From the NCBI GenBank assembly GCA_021789455.1, contig JAJYJN010000023.1, positions 1 to 15,576 of the forward strand: 15,576 nt of DNA, given 5' to 3'. The notes under the pieces are model-generated. The model saw only the letters and a list, made by a program, of their open reading frames with translations. It was not told where the DNA came from and did no database searches. This DNA is from a bacterium. GTDB taxonomy: Bacteria > SZUA-79 > Acidulodesulfobacterales > Acidulodesulfobacteraceae. A program made the translations under genes and the position numbers. Positions 1-7,548 of the stretch are shown here, piece after piece. Numbering within the stretch: position 1 is the first letter of the stretch; each line of letters starts with the position of its first letter.

Positions 1-2
1 AC

Positions 3-611
3 GGAAATAATAAATATAATGGTGTTACACCTGCTTTTGTTATCTGGAATTTACTTCAAAGATATACAAAAGAAGGAGATTTAGTTGTTGATCCTATGTG
101 TGGAAGTGGCACGACAATTGATGTGGCTAAGGAATTAAACAGGAAAGTAATCGGCTATGATTTAAATGTAGTTAGGGCTGATATAATTAAAAATGATTCT
201 AGAAAAATCCCTCTAAATGAAAATTCTGTTGATTTTGTTTTTATTGATTCGCCATATTCAGATAATATTGTGTATTCTGATGACCCAAAATGTATTGGTA
301 AAATTTCTTGTGAAAAAAAAGAATTTTATGACGAATTAGAAAAAGTTGCTTCTGAAGTCGCAAGAATTTTGAAACCAGGCAGGGCTATGGGATGGATTAT
401 AGCAGATCAATGGATTAAGAAGAAATTTACCGCAGTTGGATTTTTATTATGGCAAAGATTAGAAAAATATTTTGATCCGATAGATATTATTTGCCTAACG
501 AGACATAATCAAACGTCAAACACTGCTATCTGGCATAAAAGAGCAAGACAATATAATTTTTATTTGAGAGGTTTTAAATATTTGTTTATAATGAAAAAAA
601 GTAATTTATAA
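3..611 (+). CDS. DNA methyltransferase, 3' part (5' end outside window)
   Basis: The reading frame is open from the first bases of the window, so the N terminus is missing; about 202 residues are visible. The SAM-binding motif I (VVDPMCGSGTT, nt 84-116) is followed by a catalytic-type motif IV, DSPY, at nt 246-257, which replaces the commoner DPPY/NPPY. That order and the aromatic residue after the proline fit an amino-methyltransferase acting on adenine N6 or cytosine N4; RNA-guanine methylases of the Trm11 type use a similar fold and are a weaker alternative. A later segment, RILKPGRAMGWIIADQW, resembles the strand region after motif IV. The gene is visibly more AT-rich, with more A/T-ending codons, than the dsr genes, which suggests a different origin. 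No restriction endonuclease or specificity gene lies beside it in the window, so target and role (orphan or restriction-linked) cannot be told. Confidence 0.75.
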   Translation, partial: GNNKYNGVTPAFVIWNLLQRYTKEGDLVVDPMCGSGTTIDVAKELNRKVIGYDLNVVRADIIKNDSRKIPLNENSVDFVFIDSPYSDNIVYSDDPKCIGKISCEKKEFYDELEKVASEVARILKPGRAMGWIIADQWIKKKFTAVGFLLWQRLEKYFDPIDIICLTRHNQTSNTAIWHKRARQYNFYLRGFKYLFIMKKSNL

Positions 612-633
612 AAATAATTTTTAAATTAATTAT

Positions 634-981
634 ATGAAATTTAAATACGATATAGAATATATTACGAAAATTACCAAACTGAGCAAAGAGTTTATACTCG
701 AACTCCTTAAATATTTCGACGGACTTCCTTTGCAGGCTAAACTCGAAGCGTTTTATATAAGCAAAATAATAGAAGAAGACGATGAATTTGCTTTTCATCA
801 GCACTACTTCGATAAAGACAGATCCGCCGAATATGAATTCGCTCTGTTCATCCTGGGTATCGAAAGGATATATTCCGTAGAACATAGAAAAGAAGAAGCG
901 GAAGCTCAAGGAAAAAAACTTTCCGCGTATAAGATAAATTTGATTTCAAAAATTACGGAACTCAGGAAGCAGGATGATTAA
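634..981 (+). CDS. Conserved-looking small hypothetical protein, coupled to dsrN-like gene
   Basis: This gene encodes 115 residues that I do not recognise. The protein is highly charged and appears almost entirely helical, with a Lys/Glu-rich C-terminal half (HRKEEAEAQGKKLSAYK) that could form a coiled coil. It has no cysteine, no signal peptide and no membrane segment, so a soluble cytoplasmic protein is expected. The start ATG at 634 lacks a strong Shine-Dalgarno sequence: only AT-rich sequence precedes it. Its last 8 bases (974-981) overlap the start of the following amidotransferase gene, so the two are probably translationally coupled. Base composition matches the dsr genes better than the upstream methyltransferase. 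That it is a real gene is supported by the overlap and codon use; a role in siroheme modification or sulfite reduction is only a guess from position. Confidence 0.6.
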   Translation: MKFKYDIEYITKITKLSKEFILELLKYFDGLPLQAKLEAFYISKIIEEDDEFAFHQHYFDKDRSAEYEFALFILGIERIYSVEHRKEEAEAQGKKLSAYKINLISKITELRKQDD

Positions 982-2464
982 GGTTGAAAATACCCAAAAA
1001 TATAAAAAGAATAATAGAAATAATAATAGAAATATTATTAACGGAATTTACATTTCAGCCGCTAAAAGGAATTCGGGTAAAACTACTATTTCTATAGCTC
1101 TGTCGCGTTTGTTGAGCAACAGGGGTTTATCCGTCCAGCCGTTCAAAAAAGGCCCTGATTTTATCGATCCAATGTGGCTGAATATAGCTTCGAGAAACAG
1201 GACGTATAATCTGGATTTCTATTTTATGTCCAAAGATAAAATCAGGAAACATTTCTTAAAATATTCTTTAAATTCTGACATAAGCATAGTAGAAGGAAAC
1301 CACGGCCTGCACGATTCGATAGATATTTACGGAAAATCGTCCAACGCCGAAATGGCGAAACTGCTGGGACTTCCCGTTATACTTATTATAGACGTAGGAG
1401 AATTAAACAGAGGGGTTGTTCCTTTAATATTGGGTTATAAAGAATTTGATAAAAATGTTGATATCAAAGGCGTTATTCTTAATAAAGTCCACAGCAAAAG
1501 ACACGAGAAAAATTTGCTTAGAGCTATTAAATATTATACCGATTTAAAGGTCGTAGGCAACATACCCAATAATCCTGAATTTTCAATAAAACAGAGGCAT
1601 CTGGGGCTTTTATCGACGATGTCGGGCGGCGAAATAGAATCGTTGGTGGACAAGACTTCCGCCGAAATTGCGAACTATATAGATTTGGAAGGTATAATAA
1701 AAATGTCGAAATTTGCTGACAAACATTATACCGATGCCCAAAAAAAACCTATTTTAAAATTAAACGCCGATAACGCAAAGCAAAAAAATAAAAGAAACGG
1801 CTTGATAAAAATCGGGCTTGCTTTCGATAACGCTTTTAATTTTTATTATAACGAAAATTTGGAAGCCCTTGAAAATCTCGGATGCGAATTGATTAAATTT
1901 TCTCCAATCTCCGATAAGCATTTGCCGGATATCGACGCATTATATATAGGCGGCGGATTTCCTGAAATATTTTCCAAAGAACTTCATGATAATAAATCTA
2001 TAAGAAATGAAATAAAACAAAAAATAGAAGACGGACTTCCCGTTTATGCAGAGTGCGGCGGACTTATGTATCTTTGCAAAAGCATTTCTTACGAAAACGG
2101 TTTTAACGAAATGGCGGGGGTTATCGATGCAGACGTAAAACTTACCAAAAAACCCAAGGGGCACGGATATACGAAATTAATGCCTTATTCTTACGGAAAA
2201 GGGAAAGAAGGCAGATGGTTCGATAAAGTAAAATTAATAAAAGGACATGAATTTCACCATTCTTTTTTAGAAATGCCCCAAAATAAGTATGAATTTATAT
2301 TTAAAATGAAAAAAGGTTACGGAGTCGACGGTTGTTCCGACGGAATAACGTATAAGAATCTATTGGCAGGCTACACGCATATGTATTCTCCTGCGTCGTC
2401 CGGCTGGTTTAAAAACTGGATTGCGTTTATAAAACTGACAAAAGCGGAAATGCAGAGAAAATAA
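974..2464 (+). CDS. dsrN: DsrN-type siroheme amidase (cobyrinate a,c-diamide synthase family)
   Basis: A 496-residue protein of the CbiA/CobB family, which amidates tetrapyrrole carboxylates using ATP and glutamine. The N-terminal ATP-binding half shows AAKRNSGKTT (29-38), KKGPDFIDP (58-66) and VEGNHGLHD (106-114). The C-terminal class I glutamine amidotransferase half shows GGGFPE (326-331), the nucleophile Cys361 in AECGGLMYL and GHEFHHS (424-430), ending with YTHM near 467-470. The EGN-GL-D form of the third motif and the segment NRGVVPLILGY (145-155) fit my recollection of DsrN better than of cobalamin enzymes, which usually read EGVMGLYDG. DsrN in dsr operons is thought to convert siroheme to siroheme amide for DsrAB. 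Here it lies just upstream of dsrA, not after dsrD as in Desulfovibrio. The Asn/Lys-rich first 20 residues are unusual, but no later ATG precedes the P-loop. No other cobalamin gene is nearby. Confidence 0.8.
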   Translation: MIKVENTQKYKKNNRNNNRNIINGIYISAAKRNSGKTTISIALSRLLSNRGLSVQPFKKGPDFIDPMWLNIASRNRTYNLDFYFMSKDKIRKHFLKYSLNSDISIVEGNHGLHDSIDIYGKSSNAEMAKLLGLPVILIIDVGELNRGVVPLILGYKEFDKNVDIKGVILNKVHSKRHEKNLLRAIKYYTDLKVVGNIPNNPEFSIKQRHLGLLSTMSGGEIESLVDKTSAEIANYIDLEGIIKMSKFADKHYTDAQKKPILKLNADNAKQKNKRNGLIKIGLAFDNAFNFYYNENLEALENLGCELIKFSPISDKHLPDIDALYIGGGFPEIFSKELHDNKSIRNEIKQKIEDGLPVYAECGGLMYLCKSISYENGFNEMAGVIDADVKLTKKPKGHGYTKLMPYSYGKGKEGRWFDKVKLIKGHEFHHSFLEMPQNKYEFIFKMKKGYGVDGCSDGITYKNLLAGYTHMYSPASSGWFKNWIAFIKLTKAEMQRK

Positions 2465-2504
2465 AATAACGTTTAATTTTTTTTTTTAAAAGACAATTTT
2501 TTTA

Positions 2505-2534
2505 TTGACAACTATAGCTATAAAATTGTATAAA
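2505..2534 (+). promoter_or_regulatory. Putative sigma70-type promoter of dsrABD with flanking repeated motif
   Basis: A perfect -35 consensus TTGACA (2505-2510) is followed after 18 bases by TATAAA (2529-2534). The spacer holds the 10-bp palindrome TATAGCTATA (2513-2522). The octamer ACAACTAT occurs at 2508-2515, overlapping the -35 box, and again at 2543-2550, close to the expected transcription start. A repeated motif in those two positions is the usual layout of a repressor operator, but I do not recognise the regulator. The 5' leader also contains a 7-bp stem (ATAATGC 2576-2582 with GCATTAT 2597-2603). The whole 2465-2647 gap is very AT-rich, so chance matches are possible. Confidence 0.55.
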
Positions 2535-2647
2535 TAAAAATTACAACTATGTTTTAGTTTTAATTCATTTAAAAAATAATGCGTGTATATATGGCGGCAT
2601 TATATTTAATCTAATTTTATTTTTTAATTAAATAAAGGAGGCTTACA

Positions 2648-3838
2648 ATGGGTAAAAAGCACCAGACTCCGCTTCTTGACGAACTTAAAAAAGGGAAGTG
2701 GATAAGTTTCGTCAGAGAAATGGAAAGAGCGGCGGAGAAAAGCGAAAGAACCGAAGACCTTTTAGGTCAGGTTGAAGAATCTTACCACGACAAAGTAAAT
2801 CATTGGAAACACGGCGGTATGGCGGGCGTTAAGGGATACGGCGCCGGAATGGTCGGAAGATTCAGCGAATACCCCGATAAATATCCGGGAATAAAAGAAT
2901 GCCATTCTATGAGAATTATACCTTCTGCCGGTTTTTTCTATAACTCCGATTTTCTTAGAAAATTAGCCGATATTTCAGAAAAACATGCAGGCGGACTGTT
3001 AAACTTTCACGGAGCTACAGGAAATATTCAAATACTTGGAATGTCCCAGGCGGAAGCAGAAGATGTTTTTCAGGCAGTTGCAGAGCTAGGTTTCGATCTC
3101 GGCGGAAGCGGTTCGGATTTAAGAACGCCTTCATGCTGTGCGGGACAGGCAAGATGCGAATTTGCAAATTACGATACTATGAAGATTTGCCGCCATTTAA
3201 CGGAAGAATATTTGGACGAGCTCCACAGACCGGCGTTTAATTATAAATTTAAATTTAAATTTTCCGGATGCGCCAACGACTGCGTCGCTTCTGCGGCAAG
3301 ATCCGATCTTGCTTTCATAGGAACATGGAAAGACAAAATAAAAATCAAACAGGAAGAAGTAAAAAATTATAAAAAGAAATTCGACGTCCAAAAATACGTT
3401 CTCGATAAATGTCCGACAAAGTGCATGTGGTTTGAAGGGGAAAACCTTATTATAGACGACGAAAACTGCGTAAAATGCATGCACTGCATAAATGAACTTC
3501 CCAAAGCTCTTAAAGCCGGCGATGAAAGAGGCTGTTCTATTTTAATAGGAGCAAAAGCGCCTTTGGTTACCGGTCCGAGAATGGGAATGATGCTCGTTCC
3601 TTTTTACGACGTAAACGAAGATGCAAAGAACGATTATGAATGGATAAAATCCTTAATTTCCAATATGTGGGAATTCTGGGACGAATACGGAGTCAGCAGG
3701 GAAAGAATAGGAGAGCTTATAGGAAGGGTAGGATTAAATACATTCTTGGAAGGCATAGGATTAGAGCCTATTCCTGAAATGGTCGAACATCCGAGAAGTA
3801 ATCCGTTTATTAAATTTACCGAAGACGAAGAAGAATAG
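2648..3838 (+). CDS. dsrA: Dissimilatory sulfite reductase alpha subunit
   Basis: DsrA pairs with DsrB in a cytoplasmic alpha2-beta2 enzyme that reduces sulfite to the sulfide level at a siroheme-[4Fe-4S] centre. The 396-residue product has the coupled siroheme/cluster cysteines as C164-x5-C170 (in PSCCAGQARCEF) and C208-x3-C212 (SGCANDC). These are followed by a ferredoxin domain with CPTKC (255-259) and CVKCMHC (274-280). HWKHGG (52-57), LGGSGSDLRTP (151-161) and ELHRPAFNYKFKFKF (191-205) are family hallmarks. It is somewhat shorter than Desulfovibrio DsrA (about 437 residues), mainly near residues 30-38, where that protein has an extra loop. A strong Shine-Dalgarno AAGGAGG at 2635-2641 fixes the ATG start. 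It is the first gene after the promoter and is followed by dsrB after 61 bases. Dsr type (reductive) is inferred from the adjacent dsrD. Confidence 0.97.
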   Translation: MGKKHQTPLLDELKKGKWISFVREMERAAEKSERTEDLLGQVEESYHDKVNHWKHGGMAGVKGYGAGMVGRFSEYPDKYPGIKECHSMRIIPSAGFFYNSDFLRKLADISEKHAGGLLNFHGATGNIQILGMSQAEAEDVFQAVAELGFDLGGSGSDLRTPSCCAGQARCEFANYDTMKICRHLTEEYLDELHRPAFNYKFKFKFSGCANDCVASAARSDLAFIGTWKDKIKIKQEEVKNYKKKFDVQKYVLDKCPTKCMWFEGENLIIDDENCVKCMHCINELPKALKAGDERGCSILIGAKAPLVTGPRMGMMLVPFYDVNEDAKNDYEWIKSLISNMWEFWDEYGVSRERIGELIGRVGLNTFLEGIGLEPIPEMVEHPRSNPFIKFTEDEEE

Positions 3839-3889
3839 TCTTAAAATTAAAATATAATAATAATAATTTATAGCATTACATATAAATTT

Positions 3890-3894
3890 GGAGG
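3890..3894 (+). promoter_or_regulatory. Ribosome binding site that sets the dsrB start
   Basis: GGAGG lies 5 bases before the ATG at 3900. A longer open frame reaches back to a TTG at 3888, but that start would place this Shine-Dalgarno sequence inside the coding region and has none of its own, so ATG 3900 is preferred. Confidence 0.8.
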
Positions 3895-3899
3895 TTAAT

Positions 3900-4985
3900 A
3901 TGGCAGAAGAAGTTAAAAAGAAAAGACTTACCGATATTGGACCCCATGATTACAACGAATATTTGTCGCCGGTTATAAAAAATAATTACGGCAAATGGGC
4001 TTATCATGAGATTCTTGACCCAGGCACTATGGTGCACGTGGCGGAAAGCGGCGATAAACTATATACGGTGAGAATGGGTTCGCCTAGATTAGTCAGCGGC
4101 AGTTTCGTGAGGGATATTTGCGATATCGCCGATAAATACTGCGGCGGACACTTAAGATTTACGACAAGAAATAACGTTGAATTTTTAATAGAAGATGAAA
4201 AAAACGTCGAACCGCTTAAAAAAGACCTTGAAAAAATGGGATATAACGTAGGCGGCATAGGCAATATCGTTGCAAATATAGTTCATACTCAGGGATGGGT
4301 GCACTGCCACACTTCCGCAAGCGATGCATCTGGCGTCGTAAAGTCCGTTATGGACGAGTTGTATGAATATTTCGTCGAAGACAAACTTCCGTCAAAAGTA
4401 AGAATAGCGTTTGCCTGCTGTTTAAATATGTGCGGTTCTGTTTCGTCTTCGGACATAGCTATAGTAGGAACTCATAGAAAGCCGCCGAGAATCGACCTCG
4501 AAAGACTCAGAAATCTCTGCGAAATACCTAGTACCATTGCGGCATGTCCTACAAATTCAATCAGGCCTGATACCGTAGACGGTAAACCGGCAGTAAAAGT
4601 AAACGAAGAAACCTGCGTGTTCTGCGGAAGCTGTTATACGGTTTGTCCCGCTATGCCGATTGCTAACGCCGAAAACGACGGCTTATCGATTTGGGTCGGC
4701 GGAAAAGTATCCAATGCCAGAACTAAACCGACTTTCTCTAAATTAGCTATACCGTTTATTCCAAACGATCCTCCAAGATGGCCGGGAGTGGTAAACGCCG
4801 TTAAAACAATTCTTAACGAATATAAAAAAGGCGCAGAACCCGGTGAAAGAGTCGGCGAATGGATAGACAGGATAGGCTGGCCGAGATTCTTTAAGATTAC
4901 CGGATTCCCGTTCACGAAATATCATATCGACGATTTCAGGCTCGGCGAAACTACTATGAACTATTCTTCGCATGCCAGGCTGTAG
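3900..4985 (+). CDS. dsrB: Dissimilatory sulfite reductase beta subunit
   Basis: DsrB is the subunit carrying the catalytically active siroheme in the DsrAB enzyme and the docking surface for DsrC. From ATG 3900 it has 361 residues. The siroheme-cluster cysteines are visible as C136 in TQGWVHCHT, the CC pair 173-174 and C178 in [11 protein letters not shown] ferredoxin domain follows, with C206 ([10 protein letters not shown]), C219, C222, C225 and C229 ([15 protein letters not shown]). The C-terminal part ([17 protein letters not shown]) is typical of the family. All cluster ligands are present, so the enzyme should be functional. It lies between dsrA and dsrD with short spacers and no terminator, consistent with one dsrABD transcript. 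Confidence 0.97.
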   Translation: MAEEVKKKRLTDIGPHDYNEYLSPVIKNNYGKWAYHEILDPGTMVHVAESGDKLYTVRMGSPRLVSGSFVRDICDIADKYCGGHLRFTTRNNVEFLIEDEKNVEPLKKDLEKMGYNVGGIGNIVANIVHTQGWVHCHTSASDASGVVKSVMDELYEYFVEDKLPSKVRIAFACCLNMCGSVSSSDIAIVGTHRKPPRIDLERLRNLCEIPSTIAACPTNSIRPDTVDGKPAVKVNEETCVFCGSCYTVCPAMPIANAENDGLSIWVGGKVSNARTKPTFSKLAIPFIPNDPPRWPGVVNAVKTILNEYKKGAEPGERVGEWIDRIGWPRFFKITGFPFTKYHIDDFRLGETTMNYSSHARL

Positions 4986-5040
4986 TTTTTCGATAAAATT
5001 ATAAATTAAAACTAATGTTTAGTATCTAGGAGCTCATAAT

Positions 5041-5277
5041 ATGACTGATGAAACTAAAAAGAAAGTCGAAGATAAAATTTTAGGGCTTGTGACGGAATAT
5101 GCAGGAAAAAAAAGGTTCAAGCCGATAGATATCGTCAAAGAAATGGAAAAGGAGTTTGCAAGCGAAGCTTTAACTAAAGACGATATTAAAGGAGCATTAA
5201 AAGACTTAATGGATGATGAAAAACTTGTTTACGGATATGCAGGCGGCAGTTTCCTGACGCTTCCGGAAAACAAGTAA
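5041..5277 (+). CDS. dsrD: DsrD, small winged-helix activator of DsrAB
   Basis: This 78-residue protein is exactly the usual DsrD length and sits directly after dsrB, the canonical dsrABD order. The pattern of three helices, with a basic segment KKRFKPIDIVKEM and a C-terminal beta-wing (KLVYGYAGGSFLTL), agrees with the winged-helix fold known for DsrD. It contains no cysteine, so it is not redox-active. Once thought to bind DNA, DsrD has been shown in Desulfovibrio/Archaeoglobus systems to stimulate sulfite reduction by DsrAB. dsrD is a commonly used marker for the reductive direction of the Dsr pathway, although it also occurs in some sulfur disproportionators. Start ATG 5041 follows AGGAG (5028-5032). 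Identification rests on size, fold pattern and position, since sequence identity within the family is low. Confidence 0.88.
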   Translation: MTDETKKKVEDKILGLVTEYAGKKRFKPIDIVKEMEKEFASEALTKDDIKGALKDLMDDEKLVYGYAGGSFLTLPENK

Positions 5278-5294
5278 ATAATTAATAATAAAAA

Positions 5295-5331
5295 AACGTA
5301 ACGGCGGAAATTTTATTTCCGCCGTTACGTT
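5295..5331 (+). terminator. Strong hairpin after dsrD; U-run lies on the opposite strand
   Basis: Arms 5295-5310 and 5316-5331 form a perfect 16-bp stem (AACGTAACGGCGGAAA and its complement) with a 5-base loop. On the plus strand no T-run follows: the next bases are GAATAATAAAT. A run of A precedes the stem (5290-5296), so the intrinsic-terminator layout with a U-tract exists only for minus-strand transcription. For the dsr transcript it may be a partial terminator, or a 3'-end stabiliser for dsrABD mRNA. Confidence 0.7.
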
Positions 5332-5399
5332 GAATAATAAATAGCGTTGGACTAAATTAAATCCGTCCGACTGAAAAATAAATAAAATAGGGAAAAATT

Positions 5400-7112
5400 A
5401 TGCTTGAATTAAAAAAACCGAAAAAACCGGCAAAAATTGCGGCGAGTACTGGCGGCGGAATGTCTCAGTCGCCGTACAGACCTAAATACGTCGAAAAAAG
5501 ACCCCCTTGCATGGATACTTGTCCTAATGGAACAAAGGTTAGAGATTATATTCAGCTTATAGCGCAGAGCGAGTCTTACGACAGGCCTATAGACGACTCA
5601 TTAAAGCTGGCTTTTTATATGCTGACGGAGTCCAATCCTCTTCCTTCGACTACCGGAAGAGTATGTCCCCATCCATGTGAAGACGCATGCAACAGAAAAG
5701 AAAAAGATACGCCGGTAGCTATTAATGCTATAGAAATGTTTGTTGGAGATTACGGAATAAAAAATAATCTTCAGTATAAAAAATTAACCGAAGTTACAAG
5801 AAAAGAAAAAATTGCGATAATAGGAAGCGGTCCTGCAGGTTTATCTGCCGCATATCACCTTGCGTTAAGAGGCTATCAAGTCACTATTTTTGAAAAGTTT
5901 CCTGAAACAGGAGGATATTTAAGATATGGAATACCGCGTTTCAGACTGCCTTTAGATATTATAGATGCCGAGGTTCAGCGCATTAAGAATCTTGGCGTTG
6001 AAATTAAAACCGGCGTCAATATAGGCACTGATGTAACATTGGACAGCCTTAAGTCCGAGTATGATGCAATATTTATTGCCATAGGAACTCATGAACCTAT
6101 AAAAATGAAGATGAACGGCGCAGATTCTCCTAATGTTTATACCGGAATTGAATTTCTGCAGAAAGCGGCTTCCGGAGAACTTAAAGATGCCGGTAAAGAA
6201 GTGGTAGTTATCGGAAGCGACAGCGCAATGGATGCTGGAATGGTTGCAAAAAGACTCGGCGCCAACGTTACTTTTATATACAATAAAGGCACGGTTAACG
6301 ATGCATCCGAAATAGAAGAAAAAGGTTCTACGGAAGTAAAAGAAGGACACGCCGAGGGAATAAAATTCGAATTTTTATTTGCGCTCGACGAGATAGTTAC
6401 GGAAAACGGCAAAGCTGTTGCCGTAAAGCTTAAAAAAATGAAACTTTCGGAAAAAGATGCTTCGGGCAGGGTTCATCCTATAATAATAGAAGGCGGGCAG
6501 GAACTTAATTTAAAATTAGACACTTTAATATATTCTTTCGGTCAAAAGCCCGATTATAAAGGTTTAGAAAATCTGACTAAAAATCCGAATAACGAATTTT
6601 TAAAAGTTGACGATAATTATTTAGTCGCAGGCGAAGATAAAGTATTTGCCGGCGGCGATATATTAAGGTTCGGTCTCGTTACGGACGCTATAGGAATGGG
6701 AAGATATGCCGCATACGCTATACATAAAAAGTTTAGCGGAGAACAGGTTATTAACGACGAAAGAAGAGTTATAAAGTACGGCGACGCTGTAAACAGGGAA
6801 GGGAAAAATATGTATCTTGCGTATTTTCAGCCGGCCGAAAGAAAGAAGAGGACGTCCAGAGATCCTAAAGAAAGAGTTAAAGATTTTGAAGGCATTTTAA
6901 ACGACCTTAATTTCGACGAATTAGTTTCGGAAGTAAAGAGATGCATGAGCTGCGGATTATGCTTCGACTGCGGCAGCTGTTTCGAATACTGCTCGCAGAG
7001 CGCAGTTAAAAAATTGCCGAAAGGTCAGCATTTCGAGTTTCACCTTGAGACGTGCAACGGTTGCAAAAAATGCGCCGAAAGCTGTCCCTGCGGTTATATA
7101 GATATGCTGTAA
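5400..7112 (+). CDS. dsrL: DsrL-like iron-sulfur flavoprotein, NAD(P)H oxidoreductase partner of DsrAB
   Basis: A 570-residue protein of the glutamate-synthase beta-subunit (GltD) type with extra ferredoxin sites. Domains in order: an N-terminal Fe-S domain (C37, C41, C89, C93, C97); FAD-binding GSGPAG (142-147) with GGYLRYGIP (171-179); a second dinucleotide domain starting at VVVIGSDSAMDAG (268-280); FAD-closing FAGGD (416-420); and a cysteine-rich C-terminal ferredoxin region (C515, C518, C521, C524, C527, C531; C552, C555, C558, C562). This arrangement is that of DsrL, which passes electrons between NAD(P)(H) and DsrAB in Allochromatium. Linked to dsrD, it fits the DsrL-2 group of reducers and disproportionators. 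The pyridine-nucleotide motif is altered: GSDS replaces the usual GGGN, and the arginine pair expected after IY is NK (295-296). The start codon has only a weak GGGA Shine-Dalgarno. Other GltD-like oxidoreductases are the alternative. Confidence 0.82.
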   Translation: MLELKKPKKPAKIAASTGGGMSQSPYRPKYVEKRPPCMDTCPNGTKVRDYIQLIAQSESYDRPIDDSLKLAFYMLTESNPLPSTTGRVCPHPCEDACNRKEKDTPVAINAIEMFVGDYGIKNNLQYKKLTEVTRKEKIAIIGSGPAGLSAAYHLALRGYQVTIFEKFPETGGYLRYGIPRFRLPLDIIDAEVQRIKNLGVEIKTGVNIGTDVTLDSLKSEYDAIFIAIGTHEPIKMKMNGADSPNVYTGIEFLQKAASGELKDAGKEVVVIGSDSAMDAGMVAKRLGANVTFIYNKGTVNDASEIEEKGSTEVKEGHAEGIKFEFLFALDEIVTENGKAVAVKLKKMKLSEKDASGRVHPIIIEGGQELNLKLDTLIYSFGQKPDYKGLENLTKNPNNEFLKVDDNYLVAGEDKVFAGGDILRFGLVTDAIGMGRYAAYAIHKKFSGEQVINDERRVIKYGDAVNREGKNMYLAYFQPAERKKRTSRDPKERVKDFEGILNDLNFDELVSEVKRCMSCGLCFDCGSCFEYCSQSAVKKLPKGQHFEFHLETCNGCKKCAESCPCGYIDML

Positions 7113-7188
7113 ATGAAGCTTTTAAATATTTTTAAATATGATGTAATGAATTCAAATAAATTAAATTTAATTTTAATGGAGGTTATTT

Positions 7189-7530
7189 ATGGCAAGTTTT
7201 GTTTATAACGGAAAAACGATAGAAACGGATGACGAAGGTTACCTTCAGAATCTTGGAGATTGGGACAAAGGTCTTGCTGAAGTTCTTGCGAAACAGGAAA
7301 ATGTAGAATTAACCGAAAAACACTGGAAATTAATTGAATGGATAAGGGATTACTTTCAGAAATTTCAGGTTGCGCCTGCTATTAAATCGCTGACGAAAGA
7401 AGTCATGAGCCTTGAAAATTTACCGGACAAAAAAGAAGCAAATAAATTCATTTATGAATTATTTCCCGAAGGCCCGGCAAAACAGCTTGCAAAAATATCG
7501 GGTCTTCCAAAACCGACAGGCTGCGTTTAA
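7189..7530 (+). CDS. dsrC: DsrC/TusE-family sulfur carrier with a single cysteine
   Basis: The 113-residue product ends in the family signature GLPKPTGCV, with CysA as the penultimate residue (C112, codon 7522-7524). In DsrC proper a second cysteine, CysB, lies 11 residues earlier; here that position is Ala101 (GCA, 7489-7491), and C112 is the only cysteine in the protein. Between VAPAI (61-65) and YELFP (89-93) it is about 9 residues longer than Desulfovibrio DsrC, an insertion also seen in E. coli TusE. IETDDEGYL and GPAKQLAKISGLPKP also resemble TusE. It can therefore carry a persulfide but cannot form the intramolecular CysA-CysB trisulfide used by DsrAB/DsrMK. By position, between dsrL and dsrM, it is the cluster's dsrC; by sequence it is closer to TusE. 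GGAGG at 7178-7182 supports the ATG. Confidence 0.85.
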   Translation: MASFVYNGKTIETDDEGYLQNLGDWDKGLAEVLAKQENVELTEKHWKLIEWIRDYFQKFQVAPAIKSLTKEVMSLENLPDKKEANKFIYELFPEGPAKQLAKISGLPKPTGCV

Positions 7531-7548
7531 CGTAAAAAAGAGCTATGA

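Noticed and set aside
974..2464. Cobalamin biosynthesis gene cbiA/cobB
   Set aside because: The family is the same, but no other cobalamin gene is nearby. The EGN-GL-D motif and position just before dsrA fit DsrN better; a B12 role is not fully excluded.
3233..3262. A/T-rich repetitive stretch encoding alternating Lys and Phe in dsrA
   Set aside because: The YKFKFKF run is a normal conserved segment of DsrA, not a repeat element.
5343..5372. Second hairpin (GTTGGAC with GTCCGAC) upstream of dsrL
   Set aside because: Only 7 pairs including a G-U, with a 12-base or longer loop; too weak to call.
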